A stretch of DNA of 64,000 nucleotides from Pseudodesulfovibrio sp. (GCF_028692895.1 NZ_JAQUWN010000002.1:1-64000); one strand, 5' to 3'; positions 1 to 10,833 are shown, counted from the first letter of the stretch. Translations and numbers: made by a program. Notes: generated by a model not told the origin, from the sequence alone.

Positions 1-761
1 GAGAAGATGCCCGCCATGCGCTTGAGCGCCACCATGTAGGCGGCGCTGACCATGGAGATGGCCAGGTTGTGGCAGACGAGGTCGCCGAAGACGAGCAGCC
101 CCGCGCCCAGGCCGAGGAGCGGCCGCTGGAAGACGATCCGCAGGCTCACCTTTCCGGCCGCCCAGAGGACGATGCCGAGCAGCGGGCCCACGGCGGCGAA
201 GAGGACCAGGGCCGCGAACAGGGGCGAGGACTGGAGGATCAGGACCTTGCCGCCCACAGAGGTCAGGCTGTAGATGGCGGCCACCAGGAGCATCAGCGCG
301 GAGCCGGGCTCCCGGAAGATGGCGCGGACCGGGCCGAGCAAGCCGTCGCGGGCGCTGTCCAGGTTGAGCACGTAGCCGCCCGTCACCACCAGCAGGATGC
401 CGATGACGCCGCCCGTGCCGATGCGCTCGCCCAGGAGGAGGTCGCCCGTCAGGAGGACGAAGACCGGAGTGAAGCTCAAAAAGGGCATGGTCAGCGAGAG
501 CGGCGAGAGGCGGATCGCGCGGTAGTGGAGCAGGAGGGAGACGGCGAAGAGAGGCAGCAGCCAGGCGATGGTCGAAAAGAAGTCCGGCCCAATGGGCGGG
601 ACGCCGACGAAGGGCAGGGCGGCCAGGCAGTACGGGCTGGCGTAGAGCGCCGGAATGAGGCCCATTTCCCAGGCCGGGACGTCGGTGAAGAAGCGCTTGA
701 TGTAGGCGGCGCAGGTGGCCATGAAAAAGGCCGCGCCCAGGGAAAGTGAGAGCCAGAGCAT
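1..761 (-). CDS. EamA/DMT-family transporter, 3' end beyond window
   Basis: Reverse-strand reading from ATG at 761 gives MLWLSLSLGAAFFMATCAAYIKRFFTDVPAWEMGLIPALYA..., hydrophobic multi-TM; open to the window edge. Confidence 0.7.
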   Translation of the reverse strand, partial: MLWLSLSLGAAFFMATCAAYIKRFFTDVPAWEMGLIPALYASPYCLAALPFVGVPPIGPDFFSTIAWLLPLFAVSLLLHYRAIRLSPLSLTMPFLSFTPVFVLLTGDLLLGERIGTGGVIGILLVVTGGYVLNLDSARDGLLGPVRAIFREPGSALMLLVAAIYSLTSVGGKVLILQSSPLFAALVLFAAVGPLLGIVLWAAGKVSLRIVFQRPLLGLGAGLLVFGDLVCHNLAISMVSAAYMVALKRMAGIF

Positions 762-952
762 GGTTCAGAGTTCCGCCAAAGATTTTCTCGAAAATTGCAA
801 GATGATTTCTGGCGCGCCTGGCCGTTCCTTTCCGTGGCGGCGGACGCTTTTACCGCCGGGGATGTACGGTGCGCGAGTGAAATCTGTAACAACAAGCTTG
901 CGATTTGTCTCCGGCAAAGGTAGAGCCAACAAAAAAAAGGAGCCGCGCCATC

Positions 953-1600
953 ATGCTGAAGCCGTCCGTCGGCATCGCCCTGGAAGGGGTGCCCTACATC
1001 GTCATCGCCGCGTTCACCACGCTCGTCTTCGCCGTCATCGGCTGCTGGCCCATGGCGATTCTCTGCCTGGCCCTGACGCTCTTCATCGGCCATTTCTTCC
1101 GCGACCCCGAACGGGTCGGGCCGGAGGACGCCGAAGCCGTGTGCTCGCCCGCCGACGGCAAGGTCATCAAGATCGCCCGCGAGACCGACCCCGTGACCGG
1201 CGAGGAGCGCCAGGTCATCGCCGTGTTCATGAACGTCTTCAACGTGCACGTGAACCGGATGCCCGTCTCCGGCAAGGTGGAGCTGGTCCGCTACATCCCC
1301 GGCAAATTTTTCAACGCATCCTTCGACAAGGCGAGCAAGGACAACGAGCGCAACGCCCTGGTCATTACCGGCAAGGGCAACCAGCGCTTCACCGTCATCC
1401 AGATAGCGGGGCTCATCGCCCGGCGCATCGTCTGCTGGGCCGAGCCCGGCGACAAGCTGAAACGGGGGGAGCGGTTCGGTCTTATCAAGTTCGGATCGAG
1501 AGTTGACCTTTACATGCCGGACGGTTATGTTCCGCTTGTCGGCGTCGGCCAGAAGGTCGTCGCCGGAGAGACCGCCCTGGCGGAAAAACGCGGCGCCTGA
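953..1600 (+). CDS. psd: phosphatidylserine decarboxylase (short, GS-type)
   Basis: SPADGKV, VFMNVFNVHVNRMP, LIKFGSRVDLYMP motifs; followed by pssA. Confidence 0.9.
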   Translation: MLKPSVGIALEGVPYIVIAAFTTLVFAVIGCWPMAILCLALTLFIGHFFRDPERVGPEDAEAVCSPADGKVIKIARETDPVTGEERQVIAVFMNVFNVHVNRMPVSGKVELVRYIPGKFFNASFDKASKDNERNALVITGKGNQRFTVIQIAGLIARRIVCWAEPGDKLKRGERFGLIKFGSRVDLYMPDGYVPLVGVGQKVVAGETALAEKRGA

Positions 1601-1631
1601 TCTGAAGGAACCGCAATCAACCGAAACGGTT

Positions 1632-2396
1632 ATGGAAACGAAGTTGCCTCGCCATAAAAGCGTCTACCTGTTGCCGAACCTGCTGACCACGGCCAGCCTG
1701 TTTCTCGGCTTTTTGGGTTTGACCTGGGCCATCAAGGGCGACTACGCCGCCTGCGCCTTGTGCATTCTGGCGAGCTGCGTGTTCGACGGGCTGGACGGCA
1801 AGGTGGCGCGCATCACCGGCACCACCAGCGAGTTCGGGGTCCAGTTGGATTCCCTGGCCGACCTGGTGGCCTTCGGCGTGGTCCCGGCCACCATGGCCTA
1901 TCTGTGGATCCTGAACGACTTCGGTCGGCTCGGCCTGATGGCCGCCTTCCTGTTCATGGCCTGCGGCGCGTTGCGCCTGGCCCGGTTCAACGTCCAGGCG
2001 GCCACCAGCTCCAAGAAGCACTTCGTGGGTCTGCCCATACCGGCGGCGGCCTGCACCCTGGCCACCCTGGTCCTGTTCACCGAGTACGTCCCGGCGCGCT
2101 ACATGCACACCGTGCTGCCCATCTGCACGCTGGTGCTCGTCTATGTGCTGTCCTTCTTCATGGTCAGCACCATCCGTTTCTACTCCTTCAAGGAAATCAG
2201 CGCTTTCAAGGCGCATCCCTTCAGTTGGATGGTCACTGCGATCCTGGTCTTCTCCCTGGTCGCCTCCCGTCCGAAGGTGCTGGGCTTCGTGATTTTTCTG
2301 GGCTACCTCTTTTCCGGCCCTATCTACACTCTTTTCCTACTATCCCGGCGCAGCAAGCGACTACTGCGGGATAAATCCGGCGAAGAGCTGAACTAG
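1632..2396 (+). CDS. pssA: CDP-diacylglycerol--serine O-phosphatidyltransferase
   Basis: METKLPRHKSVYLLPNLLTTASLFLGF, CVFDGLDGKVARITGTTSEFGVQLDSLADLVAFG (CDP-alcohol phosphotransferase motif). Confidence 0.92.
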   Translation: METKLPRHKSVYLLPNLLTTASLFLGFLGLTWAIKGDYAACALCILASCVFDGLDGKVARITGTTSEFGVQLDSLADLVAFGVVPATMAYLWILNDFGRLGLMAAFLFMACGALRLARFNVQAATSSKKHFVGLPIPAAACTLATLVLFTEYVPARYMHTVLPICTLVLVYVLSFFMVSTIRFYSFKEISAFKAHPFSWMVTAILVFSLVASRPKVLGFVIFLGYLFSGPIYTLFLLSRRSKRLLRDKSGEELN

Positions 2397-2536
2397 CTTT
2401 CCCCCCCCATCCCATATTGGTACGTCGTACTGACCCCGGCAAGCCGTGCGCTCATGCGTGCGACCGCTTGTTCTGTACTTTTGCAACCATATATGACCAT
2501 ATCCCCACGCAACGGGGAAAACCTTCGGAGGACATC

Positions 2537-4072
2537 ATGGCAGACAGAGTTTATGTATTCGACACCACCTTGCGTGACGGCGAGCAGTCCCCCGGCGCGA
2601 CCATGAACCTGGACGAGAAAATCCGCATGGCCCACCAGTTGGAAGCGCTGGGCGTGGACATCATCGAAGCGGGTTTCCCCATCGCCAGCCAGGGCGACTT
2701 CGAGGCAGTCCAGGCCATCGCCCGGGCCGTGGGCGACGTGCAGGTGGCCGGTCTGTGCCGCGCGGTGGTCAAGGACATCGACCGTTGCTGGGAGGCCATC
2801 AAGGAGGCGAAGAATCCGCGCATTCACACCTTCCTGGCCACCAGCGAAATCCATATGAAGCACAAGCTGGGCAAGACCGCCGACGAGGTTCGGGCCATGG
2901 TCAGGAAGGCCGTGAGCCACGCCCGCCAGTACACCGACAACGTGGAGTTCTCGGCCGAGGACGCCTCGCGCTCCGACTGGGACTTCCTGGTGGACATCAC
3001 CCAGATCGCCATCGAGGCCGGGGCCTGCGTGGTCAACCTCCCGGATACCGTGGGCTATGCCCAGCCCTTTGAATATTATGACATGATCAAATACGTCATG
3101 GACAATGTGAAAAACATGGACAAGGCGATGATCTCGGTCCACTGCCACAACGACCTGGGCTCGGCCGTGGCCAACTCCCTGGCCGCCATCCGCGCCGGGG
3201 CCCGGCAGGTGGAGTGCACCGTGCTCGGCATCGGCGAGCGCGCGGGCAACGCCGCCCTGGAGGACCTGGTCATGGCGCTGAACACCCGGCACGAGATGTA
3301 CGGCGTGGAGACCGGCATCAACACCGAGCAGCTCTTTCCGTCCTGCCGACGCCTGTCGCAGATCATCGGCATGCCCATCCCGCCCAACAAGGCCATCGTG
3401 GGCGCCAACGCCTTCGCCCACGAGTCCGGCGTGCACCAGGACGGCGTCATCAAGAACCGGCTGACCTACGAGATCATGACCCCGGCCTCCATCGGCCGCC
3501 TGAGCAACGACATCGTCATCGGAAAGCACTCCGGCTCCCACGCCGTGCGCAAAAAGGCCGAGGAGCTGGGCTACATCCTGAGCGAGGATCAGGTGGCGAC
3601 CCTGTTCAAGGCGGTAAAGGACCTGGCCGACAAGAAGGAGCAGGTCTATGACGAGGACGTGGAGGCGCTGATCCTGGAGAATGTCTACCGCCGCCGCGAC
3701 CGGTTCCGCCTGGTGGACATGTCCGTGTTCTCCGGCACCGGCAACGTGCCGCCGCACGCGGCCACGGTCATGGAGTTCGGCCGCGAGGGCGAGGATGTGG
3801 AGATCCGCCGGACCAGCGAATTCGGCGAGGGGTCGATTGACGCCGTGTTCAAGTCCATTTACTCCCTGGTGAGGGTTACTCCGAAGCTGGAATCCTATTC
3901 GGTCAACGCCGTCACCGAGGGGTCGGACGCCCTGGCCGGCGTGTCCGTCCGCATTGAGGATAACGGGGTCAAGGCCGTGGGCCGCGCCAACGACGGCGAC
4001 GTCGTCCGCGCCAGCGCCCTGGCCATGATCAACGCATTGAACAGATTGGAAAAAGCCAAAGAGGAGAAGTAG
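2537..4072 (+). CDS. leuA: 2-isopropylmalate synthase
   Basis: MADRVYVFDTTLRDGEQSPGATM..., HCHNDLGSAVANSLAAIRAGARQVECTVLGIGERAGN; followed by leuCDB. Confidence 0.96.
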   Translation: MADRVYVFDTTLRDGEQSPGATMNLDEKIRMAHQLEALGVDIIEAGFPIASQGDFEAVQAIARAVGDVQVAGLCRAVVKDIDRCWEAIKEAKNPRIHTFLATSEIHMKHKLGKTADEVRAMVRKAVSHARQYTDNVEFSAEDASRSDWDFLVDITQIAIEAGACVVNLPDTVGYAQPFEYYDMIKYVMDNVKNMDKAMISVHCHNDLGSAVANSLAAIRAGARQVECTVLGIGERAGNAALEDLVMALNTRHEMYGVETGINTEQLFPSCRRLSQIIGMPIPPNKAIVGANAFAHESGVHQDGVIKNRLTYEIMTPASIGRLSNDIVIGKHSGSHAVRKKAEELGYILSEDQVATLFKAVKDLADKKEQVYDEDVEALILENVYRRRDRFRLVDMSVFSGTGNVPPHAATVMEFGREGEDVEIRRTSEFGEGSIDAVFKSIYSLVRVTPKLESYSVNAVTEGSDALAGVSVRIEDNGVKAVGRANDGDVVRASALAMINALNRLEKAKEEK

Positions 4073-4075
4073 ACG

Positions 4076-5335
4076 ATGGGTCGAACCTTAGCTGAAAAAA
4101 TATTGCAGAAGCATACGGACCAGGAGGTCGCCGGGCCGGGACAGATCGTCCAGTGCCGGGTCTCCGTGGTCCTGGCCAACGACATCACCGCCCCCCTGGC
4201 CATCAAGGCGTTCAAGGCAATGGGCGCGAAAAAGGTCTTCGACCAGGAGAAGGTCGCCCTGGTCTGCGACCACTTCACCCCGAACAAGGACATCGACTCC
4301 GCCGAGCAGGTGAAGGTGGTCCGCGACTTTGCCGAGGCCATGGGCGTGACCCATTACTACGAGTGCGGCGAAGTGGGCGTTGAGCACGCCCTGCTGCCCG
4401 AGAAGGGCATCGTCGGCCCCGGCGACGTGGTCATCGGCGCGGACTCCCACACCTGCACCTACGGCGGCCTGGGCGCTTTCGCCACGGGCATGGGCTCCAC
4501 CGACGTGGGCGCGGCCATGGCCCTGGGCGAGACCTGGTTCAAGGTCCCGCCGACCATCCGCGTCAACTTGACCGGCGTCCCCGGCCCGTTCGTCGGCGCC
4601 AAGGACTTCGTGCTCAACCAGATCGGCCGCCTGGGCGTGGCCGGCGCGCTCTACAAGGCGCTGGAGTACGGCGGCGAGGTGGTGGACGCCATGTCCATCG
4701 AAGGCCGCATGACCATCGCCAACATGGCCATCGAGGCGGGCGGCAAAGTCGGCCTGTTCCCGGTGGACGGGAAGACCATGGAATACGCGAGGGCAGCCGG
4801 GTACAAGGGCGGCGAGCCGATGACCGCCGACGCGGACGCCGAGTACGAGCGCGTGCTCGACATCGACGTCACCGGCATGCAGCCCCAGGTGGCCTGCCCG
4901 CACCTGCCCGACAACGTCAAGCCCGTGGACGAGACCGCCGGGCTGAAGATCCACCAGGCCGTCATCGGCTCCTGCACCAACGGCCGCATCGAGGACATGC
5001 GCGAGGCCGCCGCCGTGCTCAAGGGCCGCAAGGTCAACCCCAAGGTCCGGTGCATCATCCTGCCCGCCACCCCGTCCATCTGGAAGCAGTGCATGCGCGA
5101 AGGGCTGATGGAAATCTTCATGGACAGCGGCTGCATCGTGGGCCCGCCGACCTGCGGCCCCTGCCTGGGCGGCCACATGGGCATCCTGGCGGGCGGCGAG
5201 CGCGCCATCTCCACGACCAACCGGAACTTCAAGGGCCGCATGGGCTCGCTCCAGTCCGAAGTTTTCCTGTCCAACCCCGCCGTGGCCGCCGCCAGCGCCG
5301 TGGCCGGGGAGATCATCAATCCCGCCAAGCTGTAG
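4076..5335 (+). CDS. leuC: 3-isopropylmalate dehydratase large subunit
   Basis: VIGADSHTCTYGGLGAFATGMGSTDVG, IGSCTNGRIEDMR, GPPTCGPCLGGHMG aconitase-family motifs. Confidence 0.96.
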   Translation: MGRTLAEKILQKHTDQEVAGPGQIVQCRVSVVLANDITAPLAIKAFKAMGAKKVFDQEKVALVCDHFTPNKDIDSAEQVKVVRDFAEAMGVTHYYECGEVGVEHALLPEKGIVGPGDVVIGADSHTCTYGGLGAFATGMGSTDVGAAMALGETWFKVPPTIRVNLTGVPGPFVGAKDFVLNQIGRLGVAGALYKALEYGGEVVDAMSIEGRMTIANMAIEAGGKVGLFPVDGKTMEYARAAGYKGGEPMTADADAEYERVLDIDVTGMQPQVACPHLPDNVKPVDETAGLKIHQAVIGSCTNGRIEDMREAAAVLKGRKVNPKVRCIILPATPSIWKQCMREGLMEIFMDSGCIVGPPTCGPCLGGHMGILAGGERAISTTNRNFKGRMGSLQSEVFLSNPAVAAASAVAGEIINPAKL

Positions 5336-5347
5336 GAGGCGACGACA

Positions 5348-5839
5348 ATGAACGTTCATGGAACCGCCCACAAGGTGGGCGACCACATCGATACCGACGC
5401 CATCATCCCGGCCCGTTTCCTGGTGACCACCGACACCAGGGAGCTGGGGGCCAACTGCATGGAAGGGCTGGAGGCAGGCTGGGTCAAGCGCGTCAAGGAA
5501 AACGACGTCATGGTCGGCGGCGAGAACTTCGGCTGCGGCTCCTCGCGCGAGCACGCGCCCATCGCCATCCTCGGCGCGGGCATCCCTGTGGTCATCGCCA
5601 AGTCCTTCGCCCGCATCTTCTACCGCAACGGCTTCAACATGGGCCTGGTCCTGCTGGAGATTGGCGACGACGTCAGCAAGTTCAGCGACGGCGACGACAT
5701 CGAGGTGGACACCGCCTCCGGCGTCATCAGGAACCTGACCACGGGCGTGACCGTGCAGGCCGCGCCGGTGCCGCCGTTCATGCAGGAAATCCTGAATGCG
5801 GGCGGACTGGTCGAGTACGCCCGGAAGAAACTGGCCTAG
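5348..5839 (+). CDS. leuD: 3-isopropylmalate dehydratase small subunit
   Basis: [39 protein letters not shown]. Confidence 0.95.
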   Translation: MNVHGTAHKVGDHIDTDAIIPARFLVTTDTRELGANCMEGLEAGWVKRVKENDVMVGGENFGCGSSREHAPIAILGAGIPVVIAKSFARIFYRNGFNMGLVLLEIGDDVSKFSDGDDIEVDTASGVIRNLTTGVTVQAAPVPPFMQEILNAGGLVEYARKKLA

Positions 5840-5861
5840 CGCCAACCAACGGAGAAAGTTC

Positions 5862-6929
5862 ATGAAGATTTGTGTATTGCCCGGCGACGGCATCGGCCGG
5901 GAGATCGTGACCCAGGCCCTGCGCGTCCTGGAGAAGGTGGGCGGCAAGTACGGCCGCACCTTCGAGACCGAAGAGGCTCTGCTCGGCGGCTGCGCCATCG
6001 ACGCCACGGGCGTCCCGCTGCCCGAGGAGACCGTGGCCAAGTGCCAGGCCAGCGACGCCGTGCTCCTGGGCGCGGTGGGCGGTCCCAAATGGGACGCCCT
6101 GGACCCGGCCATCCGCCCGGAAAAGGGGCTGCTCGGCATCCGCAAGGCCCTCGGCCTGTTCGCCAACCTGCGGCCCGCCACGCTCCTGCCGCAACTGGCC
6201 GACGCCTGCTACCTGCGGCCGGACATCGTGGCCAGGGGCCTCGACGTCATGGTCGTGCGCGAGCTGACCGGCGGCATCTATTTCGGCGAACCCCGTTTCG
6301 ACGGCATGAAGGACGGCGAGCGGTTCGGCCTGAACACCATGGCCTACTACGAACACGAGATCCGCCGCATCGCCCGCATCGCCTTCGAGGCCGCGCGCAA
6401 GCGTTCCGGCCGCGTCTGCTCGGTGGACAAGGCCAACGTCCTCGACGTCTCCCGCGTCTGGCGCGAGGTCGTCATCGACGAGCACAAGAACTACGCCGAC
6501 GTCGAGCTCTCCCACCTCTACGTGGACAACGCGGCCATGCAACTGGTGCGCGACCCGTCCCAGTTCGACGTCATCGTCACCGGCAACCTGTTCGGCGACA
6601 TCCTCTCGGACGAAGCGGCAGCCATCACCGGCTCCATCGGCATGTTGCCGTCCGCGTCCCTGGGCGAGTCCAACCCCGGCCTGTACGAGCCCATCCACGG
6701 CTCGGCTCCGGATATCGCGGGCCAGGACAAGGCCAACCCGCTGGCCACCATCCTGTCCGTGTCCATGATGCTGCGCCACGCCTTCGACATGGCCGAGGAG
6801 GCCGACTGCGTCGAAAACGCCGTGAAGCAGGCCCTGGAGCAGGGCTACCGCACCGGCGACATCATGCAGCCGGGCCGCAAGGCCGTGGGCTGCGCGGCCA
6901 TGGCCGACGCGGTGCTGGCGAACATCTAG
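5862..6929 (+). CDS. leuB: 3-isopropylmalate dehydrogenase
   Basis: [26 protein letters not shown]..., [30 protein letters not shown]. Confidence 0.95.
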   Translation: MKICVLPGDGIGREIVTQALRVLEKVGGKYGRTFETEEALLGGCAIDATGVPLPEETVAKCQASDAVLLGAVGGPKWDALDPAIRPEKGLLGIRKALGLFANLRPATLLPQLADACYLRPDIVARGLDVMVVRELTGGIYFGEPRFDGMKDGERFGLNTMAYYEHEIRRIARIAFEAARKRSGRVCSVDKANVLDVSRVWREVVIDEHKNYADVELSHLYVDNAAMQLVRDPSQFDVIVTGNLFGDILSDEAAAITGSIGMLPSASLGESNPGLYEPIHGSAPDIAGQDKANPLATILSVSMMLRHAFDMAEEADCVENAVKQALEQGYRTGDIMQPGRKAVGCAAMADAVLANI

Positions 6930-6951
6930 TCGACGTCGCCAGGCGAATTGG

Positions 6952-6980
6952 AGAGGCCGCGTCTTCGGGCGCGGCCTTTT
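6952..6980. terminator. rho-independent terminator after leuB
   Basis: GGCCGCG-TCTTCGGG-CGCGGCC followed by TTTTT; between convergent genes. Confidence 0.7.
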
Positions 6981-7661
6981 TCATTTCTTGGAGAGGATTT
7001 CGTCGAGCTGCGCGGCCAGCCGGGGCGAGGCGGTTTGCCGGACCTCGCGGAGGATGGCGAGCACGCGGGGATGGTTCCCGGCGTTGCTTTTGAGGGACCA
7101 GGCTGCCGCTGTCCGGAGCACTCCATCGTCCACGCTCTTGGGGTCCACGTCCAGGGCGGAGACGACCTTGAGCACCGGCCAGTCCCGGCCCGTGGCGAAG
7201 AACGTGACCCACATGCAGTCGAGGTAGAAGGCGTCGAGCCGTTGCGGGTTGCGGAAGTCCGGCGGCGGAGTGCGCAGCATGTCCGCCGCGTCGGGCCAGC
7301 CCCGCTCGGCCGCCTGCCGGAGGAAGGCCCGGCCCGGGCGGTCGTTCATGAGCCAGGCCGTCTTGAGGGCGAGGACGGATTTGTCCTGCGGCAGGGTCGA
7401 GGCCTTGTCCAGGGCGGCCTGCGCGTCGATGGGCGACTGGTTGAGGGCGGCGGCCAGGAATACCGCGTAGAGATCGGCGGCGTCCTCATTGAGGGCCGGG
7501 TCCAGGGACATGTCGTGGAGATAGTCGGGCAGCAACCCCGGCCGGGGATTCCGGTAGTAGGTCATGAGGTCCAGGGGCTCCTCGGCGCGGGCCGGGAGCG
7601 GGGCGAGGCCGAGGAGAAGGGCGCAGCAGCCCAGAAGCAGTGTGAGGACTTTGCTTTTCAT
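6981..7661 (-). CDS. hypothetical exported protein
   Basis: Signal peptide MKSKVLTLLLGCCALLLGLAPLPARAEE; intact ORF co-oriented with neighbours. Confidence 0.65.
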   Translation of the reverse strand: MKSKVLTLLLGCCALLLGLAPLPARAEEPLDLMTYYRNPRPGLLPDYLHDMSLDPALNEDAADLYAVFLAAALNQSPIDAQAALDKASTLPQDKSVLALKTAWLMNDRPGRAFLRQAAERGWPDAADMLRTPPPDFRNPQRLDAFYLDCMWVTFFATGRDWPVLKVVSALDVDPKSVDDGVLRTAAAWSLKSNAGNHPRVLAILREVRQTASPRLAAQLDEILSKK

Positions 7662-7665
7662 TGTA

Positions 7666-8133
7666 TTATTCCGTGAGCTTGCTGTCGACCTTGGTGGCCT
7701 TGAGGGTGGCCTTGGCGGTGTCCAGGTCGATGTAGCCCAGCGTCAGGCAGACGCCCAGGAAATCCATGTGCAGGGTCTTCATCTTGCCCGTGACCTTTTC
7801 GCTCTGCTCCAGGGAGATGATTCCCTTCCTGACCAGGTAGCGGCTGACCTTGTCGTCGGGGTTGTCCTTTGATTCTGCGAGGTTCAGGTCCCTCGTGGAG
7901 ATGGTCTTGATGCCGTCCTGGCTGTTGCGCAGGGTGGCCAGCTCGTTTTCCTTCCTGGCCACCTCCCGGAGCAGTTCCTGCTTCTGGTCGCGGAGGAATT
8001 CGTACTGGTTGGTGATGCGCTGGCGCTGGTCCTCCAGGGTGTTCATCTGGAGGGTATGGGCCATGGAGATGGCGCGGTAGAGGAAGACCAGGCCGATGGC
8101 CGCTACAATGAGTATGAGCAGGAAAATGAACAT
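7666..8133 (-). CDS. hypothetical membrane protein, N-terminal TM and coiled coil
   Basis: MFIFLLILIVAAIGLVFLYRAISM then a charged coiled-coil stretch. Confidence 0.65.
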   Translation of the reverse strand: MFIFLLILIVAAIGLVFLYRAISMAHTLQMNTLEDQRQRITNQYEFLRDQKQELLREVARKENELATLRNSQDGIKTISTRDLNLAESKDNPDDKVSRYLVRKGIISLEQSEKVTGKMKTLHMDFLGVCLTLGYIDLDTAKATLKATKVDSKLTE

Positions 8134-8138
8134 GGTGC

Positions 8139-8366
8139 TTACTGGAACGTCACGATTTGTTCGTCGATCTCCTCAATCTTGACCTTGAGATCGACGATTT
8201 CCTTTTCCAGGATTTCGATGCGGGGCTGGAGCTTGCGGGTGACGGCCTCCACCTTGCCGCGTTTGCGGCGGGCCATGTCCGAGCAGTTGTGCTGGTGGAT
8301 CATGAGAACAACCACGAAGACGAAGCCGCTCAGGGCCAGGATGAGATAGATGGTGCTGTTGTCCAT
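8139..8366 (-). CDS. hypothetical small membrane protein, TM and coiled coil
   Basis: MDNSTIYLILALSGFVFVVVLMIHQHNCSDMARRKRGKVEAVTRKLQPRIEILEKEIVDLKVKIEEIDEQIVTFQ; operon position. Confidence 0.6.
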   Translation of the reverse strand: MDNSTIYLILALSGFVFVVVLMIHQHNCSDMARRKRGKVEAVTRKLQPRIEILEKEIVDLKVKIEEIDEQIVTFQ

Positions 8367-8489
8367 GCTCGGGGTGCCGGTTTTCGCGTTTCGGTTGTTC
8401 CATGGGCAAAATGGAATGAGAATACCTAATGTTATACGCAGAAAGGCCCTTGTTGGCAAGAGGACTACTTCGCCGCGATATTGCACCGG

Positions 8490-8747
8490 CTATGTCTGGC
8501 GGAAGGAGGCGAGGAAGGGGATTTTCTCGTCCTTCTTGCGGGCCTTGACCCGGAGCTCAAGGCGCAGGGCGTCGCTCTTGGAGGGGACCTCGGCGGCGAG
8601 CTCCAGCCGGACCGGGGTCCGGGAGCGGGTGTACTTGGAGGCCGTGCCTGCGGTGTGCTGGGCTAGGCGGCGGTCGAGGTCGTTGGTGACGCCGCAATAG
8701 AGGGTGCCGTCGGCGCAGCGCAGGAGGTAGACGTGCCAGCAGGTCAT
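8490..8747 (-). CDS. GIY-YIG nuclease-family protein
   Basis: MTCWHVYLLRCADGTLYCGVTNDLDRRLAQHTAGTASKYTRSRTPV. Confidence 0.88.
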   Translation of the reverse strand: MTCWHVYLLRCADGTLYCGVTNDLDRRLAQHTAGTASKYTRSRTPVRLELAAEVPSKSDALRLELRVKARKKDEKIPFLASFRQT

Positions 8748-8853
8748 GCCCCCCTTGTATCCCGCCCGGGCCCGGCGGTCAAAAGGGGGACTTGCATAAT
8801 GGCCGGGCTCATTATATCCCTGCGGTGCATTCTTGAAGGAGTCCCCCGCACCC

Positions 8854-10833
8854 ATGTCCCGAATCACTGTCCAGAATCTGACCAAGTCCTATGGCGGCGA
8901 AGCCGTCTTCTCCGGCGTCTCCATGGAGGTCGTCCCCGGCATGCGCCTCGCCCTGACCGGCCCCAACGGCTGCGGCAAGTCCACGCTGCTCAAGGTCCTG
9001 GCGGGCCGGGTCGAAGCCGAGGAAGGGCAGGTGGCCCTGACCAGGGGCGCGCAGGTCGGCTACGTGGCCCAGGAGATGACCGAGGAGGTCCTGGCCCAGC
9101 AACTGCTCGCCTGGGTCCTCTCCGCGCTGCCGTCCTGGAACGAGTTCTGGGAGGAGTGGGAAAAGGCCGTGGCCGACGGCGACCAGGCGCGCATCGAGAA
9201 GCTCTCCCACCGCCAGGCCCGGTTCGAGTCGCTCTACGGCTACAACCCGGAGCACAAGGCGCGGACCATCCTCACCGGCCTCGGCTTTCGCGACGACGAC
9301 CTGCTCAAGACCCTGGGCGAGCTCTCCGGCGGCTGGCGCGAGCGGGCCAAGCTGGCGCGCGTGCTGCTCCAGGGCGCGGACGTCCTGCTCCTGGACGAGC
9401 CCACCAACCACCTCGACCTGGAGGCCGTGGAGTGGCTGGAGGAGTACCTGCTGAATTTTCGCGGCACCCTGGCCTTCGTGGCCCACGACCGCGTCTTTCT
9501 GAACCGCGTGGGCACGCACGTCCTCTTCCTGGGCGGGGGCAAGCCCGTCCTGCGCCGGGGGACCTGGGACGAATTTCTGGTCTGGGACGCGGAGAACATC
9601 GAGCAGCGGCGGCGCGAAGCGGCCAAGCTTTCCGCAAGAATCGACAACGAATACAAGTATATCGACAAATTTCGCGTCAAGGCGCGCAAGGCCGCCCAGG
9701 CCCAGTCCAAGCTCAAGAAGGTGGAGAAGCTCGAAAAGGAGCTGAACCAGATCAAGGAGGTCCAGGCCGGTTCCCATCGGGGGCGCAGCCTGAGCTTCCG
9801 TCTGCCCGAGCCCAGGCGGGGCGACAAGGTGGCCGTGGCCGCCGTGGAGCTGGAGTTCGCCTATCCGGGCGGCGCGCCGGTCTGGCCCCGGCTCGATTTC
9901 CAGATATACCGGGGGCGCAAGATCGCCCTGGCCGCGCCCAACGGCATGGGCAAGTCCACGCTGCTCAAGCTGGTCATGGGCCAGATGGCCCCCACCCACG
10001 GCCACGTCCAGATCGGCCCGAACACCCAGGTGGGCTACTTCAGCCAGCACCAGCACGAGATCCTGAACCTGGACAACACCGTGCTCGGCGAGATTCGCCG
10101 TCTTTCCGATCCGCACCTGACCGAGGAGCAGGTCATGAGCGTCCTCGGCCTGTTCCTGCTGGGCGAGCCGTTCTTCGACCGCCAGGTGCGCGGCCTTTCG
10201 GGCGGCGAGAAGAGCCGCCTGCTCCTGGCCTCGCTTTTCCTGGCCCGGGCCAACCTGCTCATCCTCGACGAGCCCACCAACCACCTGGACATCGAGACGC
10301 GCGAAGGGCTGGTCCGCGCCCTTCAGGACTACGAGGGCACCCTCTTTTTCGTGGCCCACGACCGCTATCTTCTGAACAACGTGGCCGAGGAGGTCTGGTC
10401 CCTGGACCACAACGGCATCGACCAGTTCCTGTGCGGTTTCGAGGAGTTCCACGCCAGGCAGAAGGCGGAGGCCCTGGCCGCGAGCCGTCCCCCGGCCCCT
10501 GTCGAAGAGACGCCGGAGCCCGCCGCACGCCGGGTCAGCAAGGAGGAGAAGCGCCGCCAGGCCGAGGTGCGCAACCGCCTCTACCGCGAGATCAAGCCCC
10601 TCAAGAAGGAATACGACAAGCTGGAAGGGGAGTTGGAAAAGGCCCTGGACGAGCAGGCCGGGCTGGAGGCGAAGATGAACGATCCCGCCACCTACGAGAA
10701 ACCCGAGGAGGCCCTCAAGCTGAACGCCGACTACCAGGCCGTGAGCGAATGGGCCGAGAACCTGATGCACCGCATGGCCGAACTCGAAGAGCGGATGGAG
10801 GCTATGAACGCGGCGGTCGGGGGCGAGGAGTGA
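8854..10833 (+). CDS. ABC-F family ATP-binding protein
   Basis: Two Walker A (GPNGCGKST, APNGMGKST), two LSGG signatures, LLLDEPTNHLDLE / LILDEPTNHLDIE, no TM segments. Confidence 0.93.
   Translation: MSRITVQNLTKSYGGEAVFSGVSMEVVPGMRLALTGPNGCGKSTLLKVLAGRVEAEEGQVALTRGAQVGYVAQEMTEEVLAQQLLAWVLSALPSWNEFWEEWEKAVADGDQARIEKLSHRQARFESLYGYNPEHKARTILTGLGFRDDDLLKTLGELSGGWRERAKLARVLLQGADVLLLDEPTNHLDLEAVEWLEEYLLNFRGTLAFVAHDRVFLNRVGTHVLFLGGGKPVLRRGTWDEFLVWDAENIEQRRREAAKLSARIDNEYKYIDKFRVKARKAAQAQSKLKKVEKLEKELNQIKEVQAGSHRGRSLSFRLPEPRRGDKVAVAAVELEFAYPGGAPVWPRLDFQIYRGRKIALAAPNGMGKSTLLKLVMGQMAPTHGHVQIGPNTQVGYFSQHQHEILNLDNTVLGEIRRLSDPHLTEEQVMSVLGLFLLGEPFFDRQVRGLSGGEKSRLLLASLFLARANLLILDEPTNHLDIETREGLVRALQDYEGTLFFVAHDRYLLNNVAEEVWSLDHNGIDQFLCGFEEFHARQKAEALAASRPPAPVEETPEPAARRVSKEEKRRQAEVRNRLYREIKPLKKEYDKLEGELEKALDEQAGLEAKMNDPATYEKPEEALKLNADYQAVSEWAENLMHRMAELEERMEAMNAAVGGEE

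Noticed and set aside
2397-2536. Possible leader peptide/attenuator upstream of leuA
   Set aside because: No leucine-codon run and no clear terminator/antiterminator pair seen in the 140 bp.
2393-3757. 454-aa ORF opposite leuA
   Set aside because: Antisense shadow, His/Asp/Val-rich composition; leuA is unambiguous.
4088-6181. 697-aa antisense ORF opposite leuC/leuD/leuB
   Set aside because: Low-complexity His/Gly/Asp/Val-rich translation typical of the antisense frame of GC-rich genes; the plus strand has clear leuCDB.
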